Source of the DNA: Adenanthera pavonina | Taxonomy: Eukaryota; Streptophyta; Magnoliopsida; Fabales; Fabaceae | Direction of reading: 5' to 3' | NCBI GenBank assembly: GCA_026686845.1 | Contig: JAIVEN010000024.1 | Location: 3,769,501-3,833,500, forward strand | Length of the DNA: 64,000 nucleotides | In this document: one piece after another, positions 48,400-59,209 of the stretch | How the letters are laid out: the number at the start of each line of letters is the position of its first letter | How positions within the stretch are numbered: position 1 is the stretch's first letter | Made by a program: the position numbers and the translations under genes | The notes under the pieces: model-generated | Seen by the model: only the letters and a program-made list of their open reading frames with translations | The model's database searches: none | Told to the model about the DNA's origin: nothing

Positions 48400-49399
48400 T
48401 TCTTACTTCTTTACAAATTCAATTGCTTGGTTTTGAGATGCTTAAGGAATTGTATGAATCCGATTCTGATTTTGGGAAAATTTGGAATTCTTGTGAAAAA
48501 CATGATTTTCAAGATTATTTCAGATTTGAAGGCTTTCTTTTCAAAAGAGATAAACTTTGCATTCCTTCTTGTTCAATGCATGAATTACTTGTGAAGGAAG
48601 CTAATAATGGTGGTTTAATGGGACATTTTGGCATTAATAAAATTTTAAGTGTGTTGCATGAACATTTCTTTTGGCCTGCTATGAGGTGTGATGTTATTGT
48701 TTTGTGTGATAAATGCATAACATGCTAAATCAAAGATTAAACCACGTGGATTGTATTCCCACTCCCGTTCCTAACCAACCTTGGACTAATATATCTATGG
48801 ATTTTGTGTTAGGGCTCCCTAGGTATCAAAGTGGAAAGGATAGCATCTTTGTTGTTGTGGATAGATTTAGTAAAATATCACATTTTATTGCATGCTCTAA
48901 GACTAATGATACTATTCATATTGCTAATCTATTCTTTAAAGAGATTGTGCGATTGCATGGTTTACCAAGAACAATTGTGAGTGATAGGGATGTAAAGTTT
49001 CTTAGTCATTTTTGGAGAACTCTTTGGAATAAACTTGGAACTACACCTTTATTTTCTACAACTACACATCCACAAATTGATGGACAAATAGAAGTAGCAA
49101 ATAGGACACTCACTACTTTATTGCGTGCAATCATTCAGAAGAATTTCAAAAACTGGGAGAGTTACTTGTCTCATATTGAATTTGCATACAATATAGTTGT
49201 TTATTCCACTACATCTTATTCTTCCTTCGAGATTGTGTATGGATTTAATCCTTTGACTCCCTTAGATCTTTTACCTTTGCCTATGCATGAAAGAACTAAC
49301 CTTGATGGCAAGGAAAAAGCTAAATTTGTGCAGGAACTTCATGCTAAAGTTTGAGCCAATATAGAAAGGAGGAACGAACAATATGCTCAGCAAGCAAAC
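48400..49399 (+). pseudogene. Gypsy3 integrase remnant
   Basis: A zinc-binding relic (about 48600-48728, HFGINKI .. CDKCITC) is followed after a frame break by 48713-49354: [13 protein letters not shown] (first catalytic Asp), VSDRDVKF (second), [14 protein letters not shown] (Glu region), [25 protein letters not shown]. The tail runs to 49399, where element B is inserted, so any chromodomain and 3' LTR are cut off. Confidence 0.8.
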
Positions 49400-51187
49400 T
49401 GTCACACCTTAACTTTAGGAACCATTTACTATTCATCCTTAGTAGTTTAGGTTCCAATTAGATGCATTTGGAAGCAAATTTGGGCCAAATTCCAAAAATT
49501 TACCAAAAGTCACTATTCATTTGGTAAATATAAAAATTTGGCTGAACTTTGAAAAATCATAACTAATTCTAGAAAAATCGTTTAATGATGGTTCAAATTG
49601 TTAAATTCATCTCTTAAAATAATCTATGAGGGAAAAATATTAATTTAGAATTTTATTAGGCAGATTGATACAATAAAGTTTGTGAATTTACTTGCAATTT
49701 AACCCTAATTTTTTCCAAATTTCATTCCCTAAAATTCCATAATACCATACTTTCAATGGTAGTCACATAACACATATAAAATTGATCCAAAACATACTTT
49801 TATTCATCATCTAGGAGTCACACATAAGTTACATAATTGTGACATAAAATGTTATCTAAGGGCCAAAATTGCACTACATCATCTCTTTTCTCCACCATAC
49901 ACCTAATTTCTTCACATAATTGTTATCTAATTAATTTTCCCTCTCTTGTCATTAATTTGGATGCCACTTTTATCTCCAAATAAGGTAAATATTGCATCAT
50001 TATGCTTACATAAGCTTCTTCCAAACTTCCAATTTTGACACCTAATCTTTGAAATAGTGTCATGCATGGTGGTTAACTCTTCTCCACTCCTTTTCCTTCT
50101 TATTTGCACAAAATTTTGAGTGATAATTCAGCCCAAGATAGTTCCTTTAATTATTTTGGCTTAAACCATTTAATTCTAGGCCCAATTTCAACATATACCG
50201 GGTTTTCGGGCTCTGATTATGTAAATTTTGTCTAGTAAAATTTTTCATGCATAAATATATTTAAATATGAATTTCAAACTCATTATGACCTTAATTAATT
50301 ATTTCTAAGCCCATATAATTTATTTTAGAAGATATTTTACCTTATGAGGCTCTAACCGAAAACACCGAGAAAATTAGTACTGATTAGTTTTTCTTGTAAC
50401 CTCTCTGCATAGAGGATTATTATAAACCTTGTAATATTATTTGAGACTTATTCTTGATTATTTCATAGTCTACTGGGTCACCTATAATTAAATCAATCTA
50501 GAAATCAGGTGAATTAGGCTTATTGGGCCATTTATCCTTTCTTGACCTACTTTGAATTATTCTTGTCAATAATACTTTTGGGCCTCCAAAAATCATCCTT
50601 GGCCTATTAGGGTTTTTTGTACCTTTATTGGGCCTCTATGAATAGTACTCCTGGCCCATTAAGAAATTGGTGTAGTCTTACTAGCCCGAACTTCGATTTT
50701 GGCCTAATATCCATTAGACCGATTCTATGGCTATTTAAACCTTATAGAAAAATCCAGTATCTCTTTTTATGCCCTAATATATCTGAGTTTCCTGATCCAG
50801 ACTTATTTTCTAATTTCTATTAATTTATAGATTTTGGAACTTCGGATCAATTTTCTGCCCAATATATCTATTTTCTGGTTTTGCTTATTAGAGTATAATT
50901 TCTTACAATAATTTTCCTGAATTATCTCCTATAACCAGTCTTAGCAAATACTGGATAGATAATTTGTTTGAGAAAATGACATCTATGTCCCCTTTTTTGT
51001 CTTTTTGCTAATAATTAATATTTTCAATTATGCCATCCAACTTTCTTTGCAATTTGGTCCATGATCATCCTTTGCACTTTAGTCCCTAATTTGATCTACA
51101 TAAGATATTTAAGCTCTTTTAATTCTAATTATGCAGTAATTCTCTAAACCAAAATTCAAACAAAATCATAAAAATGTAGATGTTACA
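49400..51187 (-). repeat. Element B 3' LTR (1.79 kb)
   Basis: It starts TGTCACACCTTAAC and ends TAGATGTTACA, followed by the complement of a purine tract (TTTCTCTCCCCCTT). It is shorter than the A1-type LTRs and of a different subfamily. No partner LTR occurs in the window. Confidence 0.8.
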
Positions 51188-51202
51188 TTTCTCTCCCCCT
51201 TA
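51188..51202 (-). other. Element B polypurine tract
   Basis: The minus strand reads AAGGGGGAGAGAAA against the LTR end, the expected primer for plus-strand synthesis. Confidence 0.75.
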
Positions 51203-51241
51203 AATAAAATTTCTTCCTCGAAATTTGGCACATACCTTTTC

Positions 51242-54200
51242 TTAGAATAGTTCTGGATATTTTTGTCTCATGTCATCCTCCATTTCCCAAGTGGCTTCCT
51301 CAGGAGATAAACCTTTCCAGACCACCTTTACCAGAGGGATATTCTTGTTTCTCAGCTGCTTGACTTGGAAGTCAATGATTTTCTCTGGTTTTACCTCATA
51401 AGATAAATTATCTTGCAAATTAACATATTCATATTCTATAATATATGAAGGGTTTGGTTGGTATTTCTTCAATTGGGAAACATGGAAGACATTGTGAATT
51501 TGGCTTAGATTTGGAGGTAAGGCCAATTTGTAGGCTACAGGTCTGACTATGGAAAGGATTTCAAAGGGTCCAATATACTTTGGGCTAAGCTTTTTACTTT
51601 TCAGAGATCGACCTACTCCAGTTGTAGGGGATACCTTGAGAAAAACATGATCTCCTTCTTGAAATTCTAACGGATTTCTTCTCCTATCAAAATAACTCTT
51701 CTATCTACTTTAAGCTGTTAACAATTTCTTTCTTATTAATTCAATCTGTTTGGAGGTATGATCTACCTAGTCTGGACCTAGTAATTTCCTTTCCCTAAGT
51801 TCTACCTAACATAAGGGGGACCTGCATTTTCTTCCATACAAATCCTCATAAGGAGCCATCTCAATACTGGAATGATAACTATTATTGTAAGCAAATTCTG
51901 CTAATGGCAAGTATGTATCCCAGTTTCCTTTCATTTCCAAAACACAAGCTCTTAACATGTCTTCAAGTGTTTGAATGGTTCTTTCTGTTTGCCCATCAGT
52001 TTGAAGGTGGTAAGTTGTGCTAAATCTTAACTTGGTACCTAAAGCCTTCTGCAAGGATATCCAGAAATTAGAAGTAAACCTTGGATCTCTATATGAAATA
52101 ATGCTACTAGGTATACCATGAAGTCTAACTATTTCTTTAATGTATAGCTGTGCTAATTTATCTAAGGTATAGGTAGACTTCATAGCTAAAAAGTGGGCAG
52201 TTTTTGTAAGTCTATCCACAATTACCCAAATAGCATCATATCCAGATGAAGTTCTAGGTAAACCCATTATGAAGTCCATTGAAATACTATCCCACTTCCA
52301 TTCTGGGATATCCAAAGGTTGTAATAATCCTGCAGGCTTTTGGTGTTCAATTTTTACATTTTGGCAAGTTAAACACTTAGCAACAAATTGAGTAATATCA
52401 CTTTTCATTCCGGGCCACCAGAATAATTTCTTTAAATCATGATACATTTTTGTAATTCTCGGATGAATAGTATATTTACTCTGATGAGCTTCTATCATGA
52501 TCTTTTCTTTTATTTCATTTATTGGAGGTACATAGATTCTTTGTTGAAATCTCATTAGACCATCCTCTTTTGATTCCTCAAATCCTGGGGCTTGTACCTG
52601 CTCCATTTTTTCCTTGACTAGTTTTAAGAATTCATCTTTTTGCTGGGCTTCCCTGATTTCTTTTGATAATTCCATTTCGATCCTAGTTCTGCCAATTTGT
52701 TTTTCATTCATCATCATTTCACCAGCAAGAGCTAAATCTCTAAATTTTTCGATCAACTCTAGTTCTTTAATCATCATGGTGGCTATGTGAATAGATTTTT
52801 GACTTAGGGCATCGGTCACTACATTGGCCTTTCCTGGATGGTAATTAATGGTCGGTTCATAATCCTTCAATAATTCCATCCATCTTCTTTGCCTCATATT
52901 AAGTTCTTTTTGTTCTTGTAAATATTTGAGGCTCTTGTGGTCACAATAAATTTCTACTTTCGCACCATAAAGATAGTGCCTCCAGATCTTTAGAGCATAT
53001 ACAATAGCCACAAGTTCTAAATCATGTGTAGGATAGTTTTCTTCATGAGGTTTTAATTGTCTAGAAGCATAGGCTACAACTCTACCTTGTTGCATTAATA
53101 CACAACCCAAACCATATTTACTTGCATCACTATAGACCATATAGGTCATATGTGGCTCAGGGATGATTAATACATGAGGTGAGGTTAGCCTTTTCTTGAG
53201 TTCTTGAAAACTATTTTCGCAATTCTGATCCCACACAAAAGAATGATCTTTTCTAGTAAGTTGAGTAAGCGGCAAAGAAATGCGAGAAAAGTTTTGAATA
53301 AACCTTCTATAATATCCTGCTGAACCCAAGAAACTTCTTACTTCAGTCACAGTTTTGGCTCTTTGCCATTGTAGTACAGCATTCACTTTGCTTGGATCTA
53401 CTGCGACCCCTTCTTTGGACACTACATGCCCCAAAAATCGGACTTCTGTGAGCCAAAACTCACACTTGCTAAGTTTAGCATATAGTTTCTTTTCCTTCAA
53501 GGTTTTCAGAATGATTCTCAAATGCTTATCATGCTCTTCATAAGATTTGGAATATACAAGTATATCATCAATAAAGACCATAACAAATTGATCTAAATAA
53601 GGTCAAAAAATTCTATTCATATAATCCATAAAAATAGCTGGTGCATTAGTAAGACCAAATGGCATAACTAAGAATTCATAATGCCCATATCTTGTCCTAA
53701 AAGCAGTATTTGGAACATCCTCCACTTTAACCCTTAATTGGTAGTGGCCAGATCTTAAGTCAATTTTTGAAAATACACTAGCTCGTACCAGTTGATCTAG
53801 CAGATCATCAATTCTAGGTAAAGGGTGTTTGTTTTTTATGGTCACCTTATTAAGTTCTCTATAATCTATACACAATCTAAGGCTTCCATCCTTCTTTCTT
53901 ACAAACAGCACAGGAGCACCCAAAGGTGAGACACTTGGTCCAATAAAACTTTTCTCCAATAGTTCCTATATTTGTTTCTTTAACTCTACCATTTCATTAG
54001 GAGCCATTCTATAAGGTGCTTTGGAAACGGGTCCGGCTCCAGGTATAATGTCAATGTTAAATTCTAATTCTCTTTCTAGGGGTAGACCGGTGATTTCCAT
54101 AGGAAAAACTTCAGGAAATTCTTTTATTACTGGGATCTCTTCAATTCCTTCTTCTATTTCAACCTTAACAAAGAAGAAAACTAGATATCCTTGACATCCT

Positions 54201-55699
54201 TTCTCTAGGTATTTCCCTGCTTGAGTAGTCATCAGAAAGTTTAGCTTAGCCTCAGTATTTGGAATTATTTCAGGGGTAGGTAAAATTAAGGTCTTATTTT
54301 TACAATCAAGAAGGACATTATTGGTAGATAGCCAATTCATACCAATAATAACATCAATGTCGGGAAAGGGCAAACAAATCAAATCAATGGTGGTGCAGGA
54401 ATGTTTATATTGGACAGTGCAATTCAAGCACACATGGGAGGTGATGGCTTTAACTCCAGTAGGGGTAGAAACATGTATATCACAAGGCATTATAGTAATT
54501 ACCAGCCTTAATTTCCCAGCACAATTATAGGATATGAATGAGTGACTAGCACCTGAATCAAATAGAGCATTTACAAGATAATCATTTATCTTAATCGTAC
54601 CTTCAATCATTTCAGGTGACTTCCTAGCCTCTTGCTGGTTGAGAGCAAAAACTCTCCCTTGGGCTCGGGGTTTGGTATTGTTCACCTCCATTATGCAGTC
54701 CCTTGTGAAATGTCCAGCTCTCCCACATTTAAAGCAGGCATTCTGTCCTGTGAGGCATGGTCTTCCACCATGATCCTTTCCACATTGACGGCAAGTCAAT
54801 CCAGAGGTATTCCTTTGATTGCCAGGGCCATTCCTTTTCCTGAATCTCTTAAACCTCTTATTCTTATTCCAAGTCTTCTTATTCTTATCTCGTCCCGCTT
54901 CTTTTTCAGCTAGCCTTTTAACACTTATAGATTCAACAGTTTGAATAAACTTATGATTTATATTATTTTCTGTAATCTTGCTTACCTCCACCAAATGGTT
55001 GAAAGTTCTAATCTGCATTGGAGCCATCCTTTCTCTAATGGCTAGCCTCAAACCTCTTTCTAACTTTTCCATCTTCCATCTTTCATCATTCACTTGCTGT
55101 AAATAAGTACAGTATCTCAACAATCGGATGAATCGTGCAACATACTCATCTACAGATTCATTTTCTTGTTGCCTTATAGTAATGAATTCTGCTTCTTTCT
55201 CATCCCTTACCGACCTTGGAAAATATTTCTCATGGAATTGTTCTAGAAATATTTTCCAAGTAATAGGGACATTCCTTCCTCAGAGAATTAACTTTGTATT
55301 GTTCCACCAATGATATGCTTCTTTTTATAACATATGAGTGGCTACTAATGCTTTTATTTCTGTTTCACAACCCATAACCCTGAAGATCTTTTCAAGCTTT
55401 GCAATCCAATCTTCAGCTACCTGTACATCAAACTTTCCATCAAATGAGGGAGGCTGATGCTTATAGAATTGGATTACCACTTGTTGTTGATCAAATTCTT
55501 GTACTCTTGGTGGACTGGGTTATCTTGGTGGATTTTGTTGTGGTGGTGGATTTACATTTCTTTGGGTATTTACAGCTTCTTGTAAGCATTCTATTGCTTG
55601 TTGTTGTTGGTTGAGCTAATTAAGGATCACTTGTAGATGATCTACTTGAGGTCTTCCTCGTCCTCTTGTTGATGGTCTTCCACCTCTTATGTTCACCAT
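51242..55699 (-). pseudogene. Element B gag-pol (single frame, nonsense codons only)
   Basis: From the ATG at 55699 to the stop at 51242, all pieces lie in one frame (1486 codons). It is broken by stops such as 55616-55618, 55520-55522, 53966-53968, 53603-53605 and 51806-51808, with no frameshift that I can see. Order: Gag core (55400-55000), CFKCGRAGHFTRDC knuckle (about 54700-54742), protease FDSGASHSF (about 54540), RT ([27 protein letters not shown]), RNase H ([11 protein letters not shown]), integrase zinc region and core (MDFIMGLP), and chromodomain KVVWKGLSPEEATWEMEDD. In the integrase, the Asp of the SDRDPRF-type motif is Tyr (ISYRDPRF, about 52090), so a catalytic residue is lost. 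The chromodomain would bind modified histone and direct insertion. Confidence 0.88.
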
Positions 55700-55913
55700 T
55701 TTATCTATTCAAAATAAACAAGGATCCATTTCACACCACAACATATAACACAGTCATTTATTCATTATACCAGATATTTTATATCAAGCATCCATATATG
55801 TTACATAACATTTCATTCTACGCTCAACTTGGTTAGTTAGGACCGCTCTATTTACAGTGACAAAATTTGCAATCCCTTGTCACATCACTAACTAAACATA
55901 TATCTATCTCTTT

Positions 55914-56241
55914 CTAAGATGATGTGGAGCTTTCATCAGCAGCCTGATGGTTGCCAGCATCAGGAACCATTAAGTCTTCTTCTGGTGGGTTTCTGTCAGT
56001 TGATGCTACTTCCTCTGAGTCATTATTTGAAACTTCTTGCTCTGGTGCTTCTTCTGCATCAAGTGTCTGGTATCTTCTCCTAATGCTTCTTCGCATCTCT
56101 TTAGCCCATCTTCTTTGTTCATGGACCTTAAGTTCATCCAAATATTCCTCCAAGGAGTAACCTTCTTCATCATTTCTAATTCTTACTTTAATAGGGGTCC
56201 AAAATTTATCGTCTAGTATTACATCTAATAATGTATCAACC
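55914..56241 (-). pseudogene. Element B pre-gag ORF, N-terminally truncated
   Basis: About 109 codons, open from the LTR junction at 56241 to a stop at 55914, about 215 bp before the gag ATG. It contains DDKFWTPIKVRIRNDEEGYS, then a basic helical stretch (HEQRRWAKEMRRSIRRRYQT) and an acidic Ser-rich tail ending ADESSTSS. It is homologous by eye to the C-terminal third of the A1 ORF at 12591-13656. The ATG at 56273 that would extend it lies in the adjoining LTR and is accidental. Function not recognised. Confidence 0.6.
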
Positions 56242-58798
56242 TGTAACACCTCATACTTACACTCATTTCCCATGTATTTACTATATTTAAGACCATTATT
56301 ACTTGATTAGAGACTTGATTACATAAGACAACTTAAACCAATTTATTTCATTTCGGGTACCATTTCCTTGGTTAACTTCTTTTTACCCGGTGAACTTTGA
56401 AAATTCATAAATAAATCAAGAAAAATCACATTGACATGGTTCAAGTCTCTAAATATAGCTTAAAAGATTCTATACATGGGAAAAATGTTGAACAGGGAAG
56501 TTACTTGGCCAACTTATACAGTAAGTTCGTATTATTTGTACTGTAGCAATGGTCATTTTTGAAAATTTCTGATTCTGACCATAACTTTGAAAAATCACCA
56601 TAAATCATATACAACTCCAAATTGAGTGATCTTTGTGTCTATGGAAAGCTACACATGTCTAGTTTTCATACATATAAAACACTAATGCACTGAACATATC
56701 GAGGTATGTACAGTACTTCGAATTGTCAACCATGTTCAGAAAGGTCTCTTGCATTCTCCCAACATTCCAAAATACACACTCATATATACATAAATAGTCA
56801 TGACTTGCCTTTATCTTACATGATGCTCCATAAGAACTTAGAGGAAAATATTAACATGGAAGCATAGCATGATCATATCCCATAAGGTTTTACATAACCT
56901 TTCATATAATAGCATCAATCTAAGTATCATTAGCTTGAATATTACTTTGCTTCTCCTTGCCTTTCCTTTCTTGGGTAATCTTGCAATAACTTGAACCTAA
57001 AATTGGTTAGACATTTGGAGAGGGGTGAGATTCAAAGAATCTCAGTAGTAACTACCATCATGCACACATATCATCATATATATTGCAAGTATTCATCTCA
57101 AAACACATTAAGCATGCAATCAAATCATTTTGGCATAACCATTTTATAAAAATTTGGGCAGCACTTCCCCTTGTATTTAGACATATCCAGGGTCACATTA
57201 CCCTTCAAACAATCCAACCAACAATACCAAATCATCACAAGACAACATTCCAAACATTAAACACATCATTCAAACCAAGCAACATCAATGATAATACATA
57301 AGCATAGATAGGTGAGTTAACTACCTTTGGGCTTTCCACTAATCTCCAAACTTTGCAAACCTTTTCCTTGATCTTCTAACACTCCTTTGGATCCTATAGC
57401 ATAATCAAATAATGCCATTAACCACTAATTATCCAATTTCATTCACAAAGTGCTCACTTGAACTAAAATTTGCACTTTGTTATCCATCATGCATTCCTTG
57501 TACAACATACTTGTTCTAACCTATTTTGGACCCAAGAAATCCATTTTTGAGGTCAAAAACTTGAAATTCCCTTCCTATAATGAACCCTAATTGGGCAGAA
57601 AATTATCATAAATTATAGAAAAAGAACTAACCGATTAATTTGTGATCCAATGATATATTCTTGTACCTTATGGCCTATATAACCCTTTTCATGGCTTAGT
57701 TTTTCCATACCTTCATTTTCTCTCTCTACTCTCTCTCTAGGTAGCAACTTTCAGTGAAAAAATAGAGGGAAAATAACCATTAAAATCCCTCAAAATTGCT
57801 AGGAGACACAAGAAAAGGGTTGTAAGATAATACCTTGAAGTTTTGGGACAAATCTTGCAATATTCTCTTTTCCCCTTTGCTCTCTCTCTCTCTCTCACGC
57901 GTTCCTGGCTTCTTCTCCACTGAACCAGCGTCCTTTTCTCGTGGGGGAAGATGAAATGATGGTTTAAGATGATAATTATATAATATAATAACTTAATTTA
58001 CTTTTATTTCTATTTTCATTTACTTTTCTTTTAAAAAAGCTTTTCCAACAATTCCTTTCATGTCCCATTCACAAATCATACGTGTTTCATCCTCCTTCTG
58101 GCCAAAAATTGTTTAAATAATATTTATGGATCAAAATACCCTTTATCAATTAAATTTACCCATACCGATTGGGTATTTTTGCCAAAATTGTCATTACATT
58201 GGTAAAGAATTATCCAACCATTACTTTTGGTCCAAAACCATTATCTAGATCCAAAATATATTTTAACAAAGTCCAATCATTGTCCTTGGATCAATACTGT
58301 CTTTTCCTGCAGTCTAAACTGACTTTTATCGGGTAAGATATTAATATTAAATCATAATTACCCAATAAATATTATTTTGATCTTAATAAATTCCATACTA
58401 TATTCCAATGGTCTAAGCTCATTGAGAGCTTCATTTTGACTATAATTTTTCATATTTACAAAAAAGCCCTTGACCCGGGTCTAATTTATAATTTTTAAAA
58501 CTTTCGGGTCATCAGGTGTAATTTCCACCAAAATTCATAAAATTGGTTTCAATTCCTGCTTGCGTCCACCGCCTTCATCTTTTCTTTCTTTCTTTCTTTC
58601 TTTTTTTTTTTTCTTTTTTTTTTCCTTAGGGACAAAATCGTCATTTCCATATTTCTTAGGGACAAAAATGTAATTTCTCATTTTTCCATCCAATAAGGAA
58701 AAATGACCTCTTTACCCTATTACACGTAAAACGGTGTCTGCCCATTTTTGTAAATTCTCTATGCATTTTTAGTTATCTAATATTTTAGGGATGTTATA
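56242..58798 (-). repeat. A2 3' LTR, Tekay-like (2557 bp)
   Basis: It starts TGTAACACCTCATAC and ends GGGATGTTATA (a decayed TGTTACA), followed by the complement of a purine tract at 58799-58812. It is collinear with the solo LTR at 38644-40890, with one extra stretch around 57780-58130. It has the GAGATTC-AAA-GAATCTC hairpin at 57027-57043, a (CT)n run at about 57881-57897 and a (TTTC)n/poly-T run at about 58583-58623. Confidence 0.82.
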
Positions 58799-59160
58799 AT
58801 TCCCTCCCCCTTAAAATAAATTTCGTCCTCGAAATTTAGATATATACTAGTACCTCTTATTACTTTTCTCTTAATTTCCCAATTTTCCAGACCATTTATA
58901 CCATAGCAATACTCTTATTTCTCACTTACTTGACTTTTCAGTCAATATTTTACCCTGGTATCATTTAGTCATTTATAATACTTGAAGAGTCTGGTTCATA
59001 TTCTTTAAACTGGGAATTGTGAGAACATCATAAACTAACTTTACTTTAGGGGTATTGAGAATTTTCACTCGTAACATCCTTATTCTTAGTTCCATAACTT
59101 TCTCTTATCTTATTCATGCTATACTTTCTTTATTGGCACCTGATATTATCTCCTTTATTC
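58799..59160 (-). pseudogene. A2 remnant: purine tract and chromodomain end of pol
   Basis: TTCCCTCCCCCTTAAAA then TTTCGTCCTCGAAATTT is the same junction as in B. 58880-59040 follows the B text around 51290-51500 (CCAGACCATTTATACC against CCAGACCACCTTTACC; TTGACTTTTCAGTCAAT against TTGACTTGGAAGTCAATG). No open frame. The rest of A2 is deleted. Confidence 0.65.
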
Positions 59161-59164
59161 TCCT

Positions 59165-59206
59165 TTCCAAGCTCTAGATGTTTGGAATCATCAAAACTTC
59201 TAATTA
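59165..59206 (-). repeat. Sirevirus LTR sliver (about 40 bp)
   Basis: CCAAGCTCT..TTTGGAATCATCAAAACTTCT corresponds to the last bases of the reverse Sirevirus LTR at 12181-12225. It is likely the stump of a deleted Sirevirus end, though it is short. Confidence 0.4.
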
Positions 59207-59209
59207 AAA

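Larger units (their letters stand above)
29961..49399 (+). mobile_element. Gypsy3: plus-strand Ty3/gypsy element, decayed, split by Sirevirus 2
   Basis: LTR at 29961-30449, PBS, leader of about 0.8 kb, then after the nested Sirevirus 2 (31277-45149) the leader end, gag, protease, RT, RNase H and integrase in the gypsy order to about 49399. There the minus-strand element B begins. No 3' LTR is seen. The wording of the RT and integrase is chromovirus-like (CRM/Galadriel/Reina area), but I cannot place the clade firmly. Many stops and some frameshifts show it is dead. Confidence 0.75.
49400..56241 (-). mobile_element. B: Tekay-type chromovirus (Ty3/gypsy), 5' end missing
   Basis: Minus strand order: truncated pre-gag ORF (56241-55914), one gag-pol frame (55699-51242), polypurine tract and 3' LTR (51187-49400). 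A C-terminal chromodomain places it with the chromoviruses, and its wording fits the Tekay/Del clade. The 5' LTR is not found: a different Tekay-like LTR begins at 56242. Inserted into the end of Gypsy3 in opposite orientation. Confidence 0.85.

Noticed and set aside
56242..56273. ATG at 56273 as start of the pre-gag ORF of element B
   Set aside because: These bases are the tip of the A2 LTR, so the start is accidental. The true N-terminus is lost.
58583..58623. (TTTC)n / poly-T run, and the pyrimidine tract at 40680-40735
   Set aside because: Simple-sequence growth at the same site in two related LTRs. Not a separate element.
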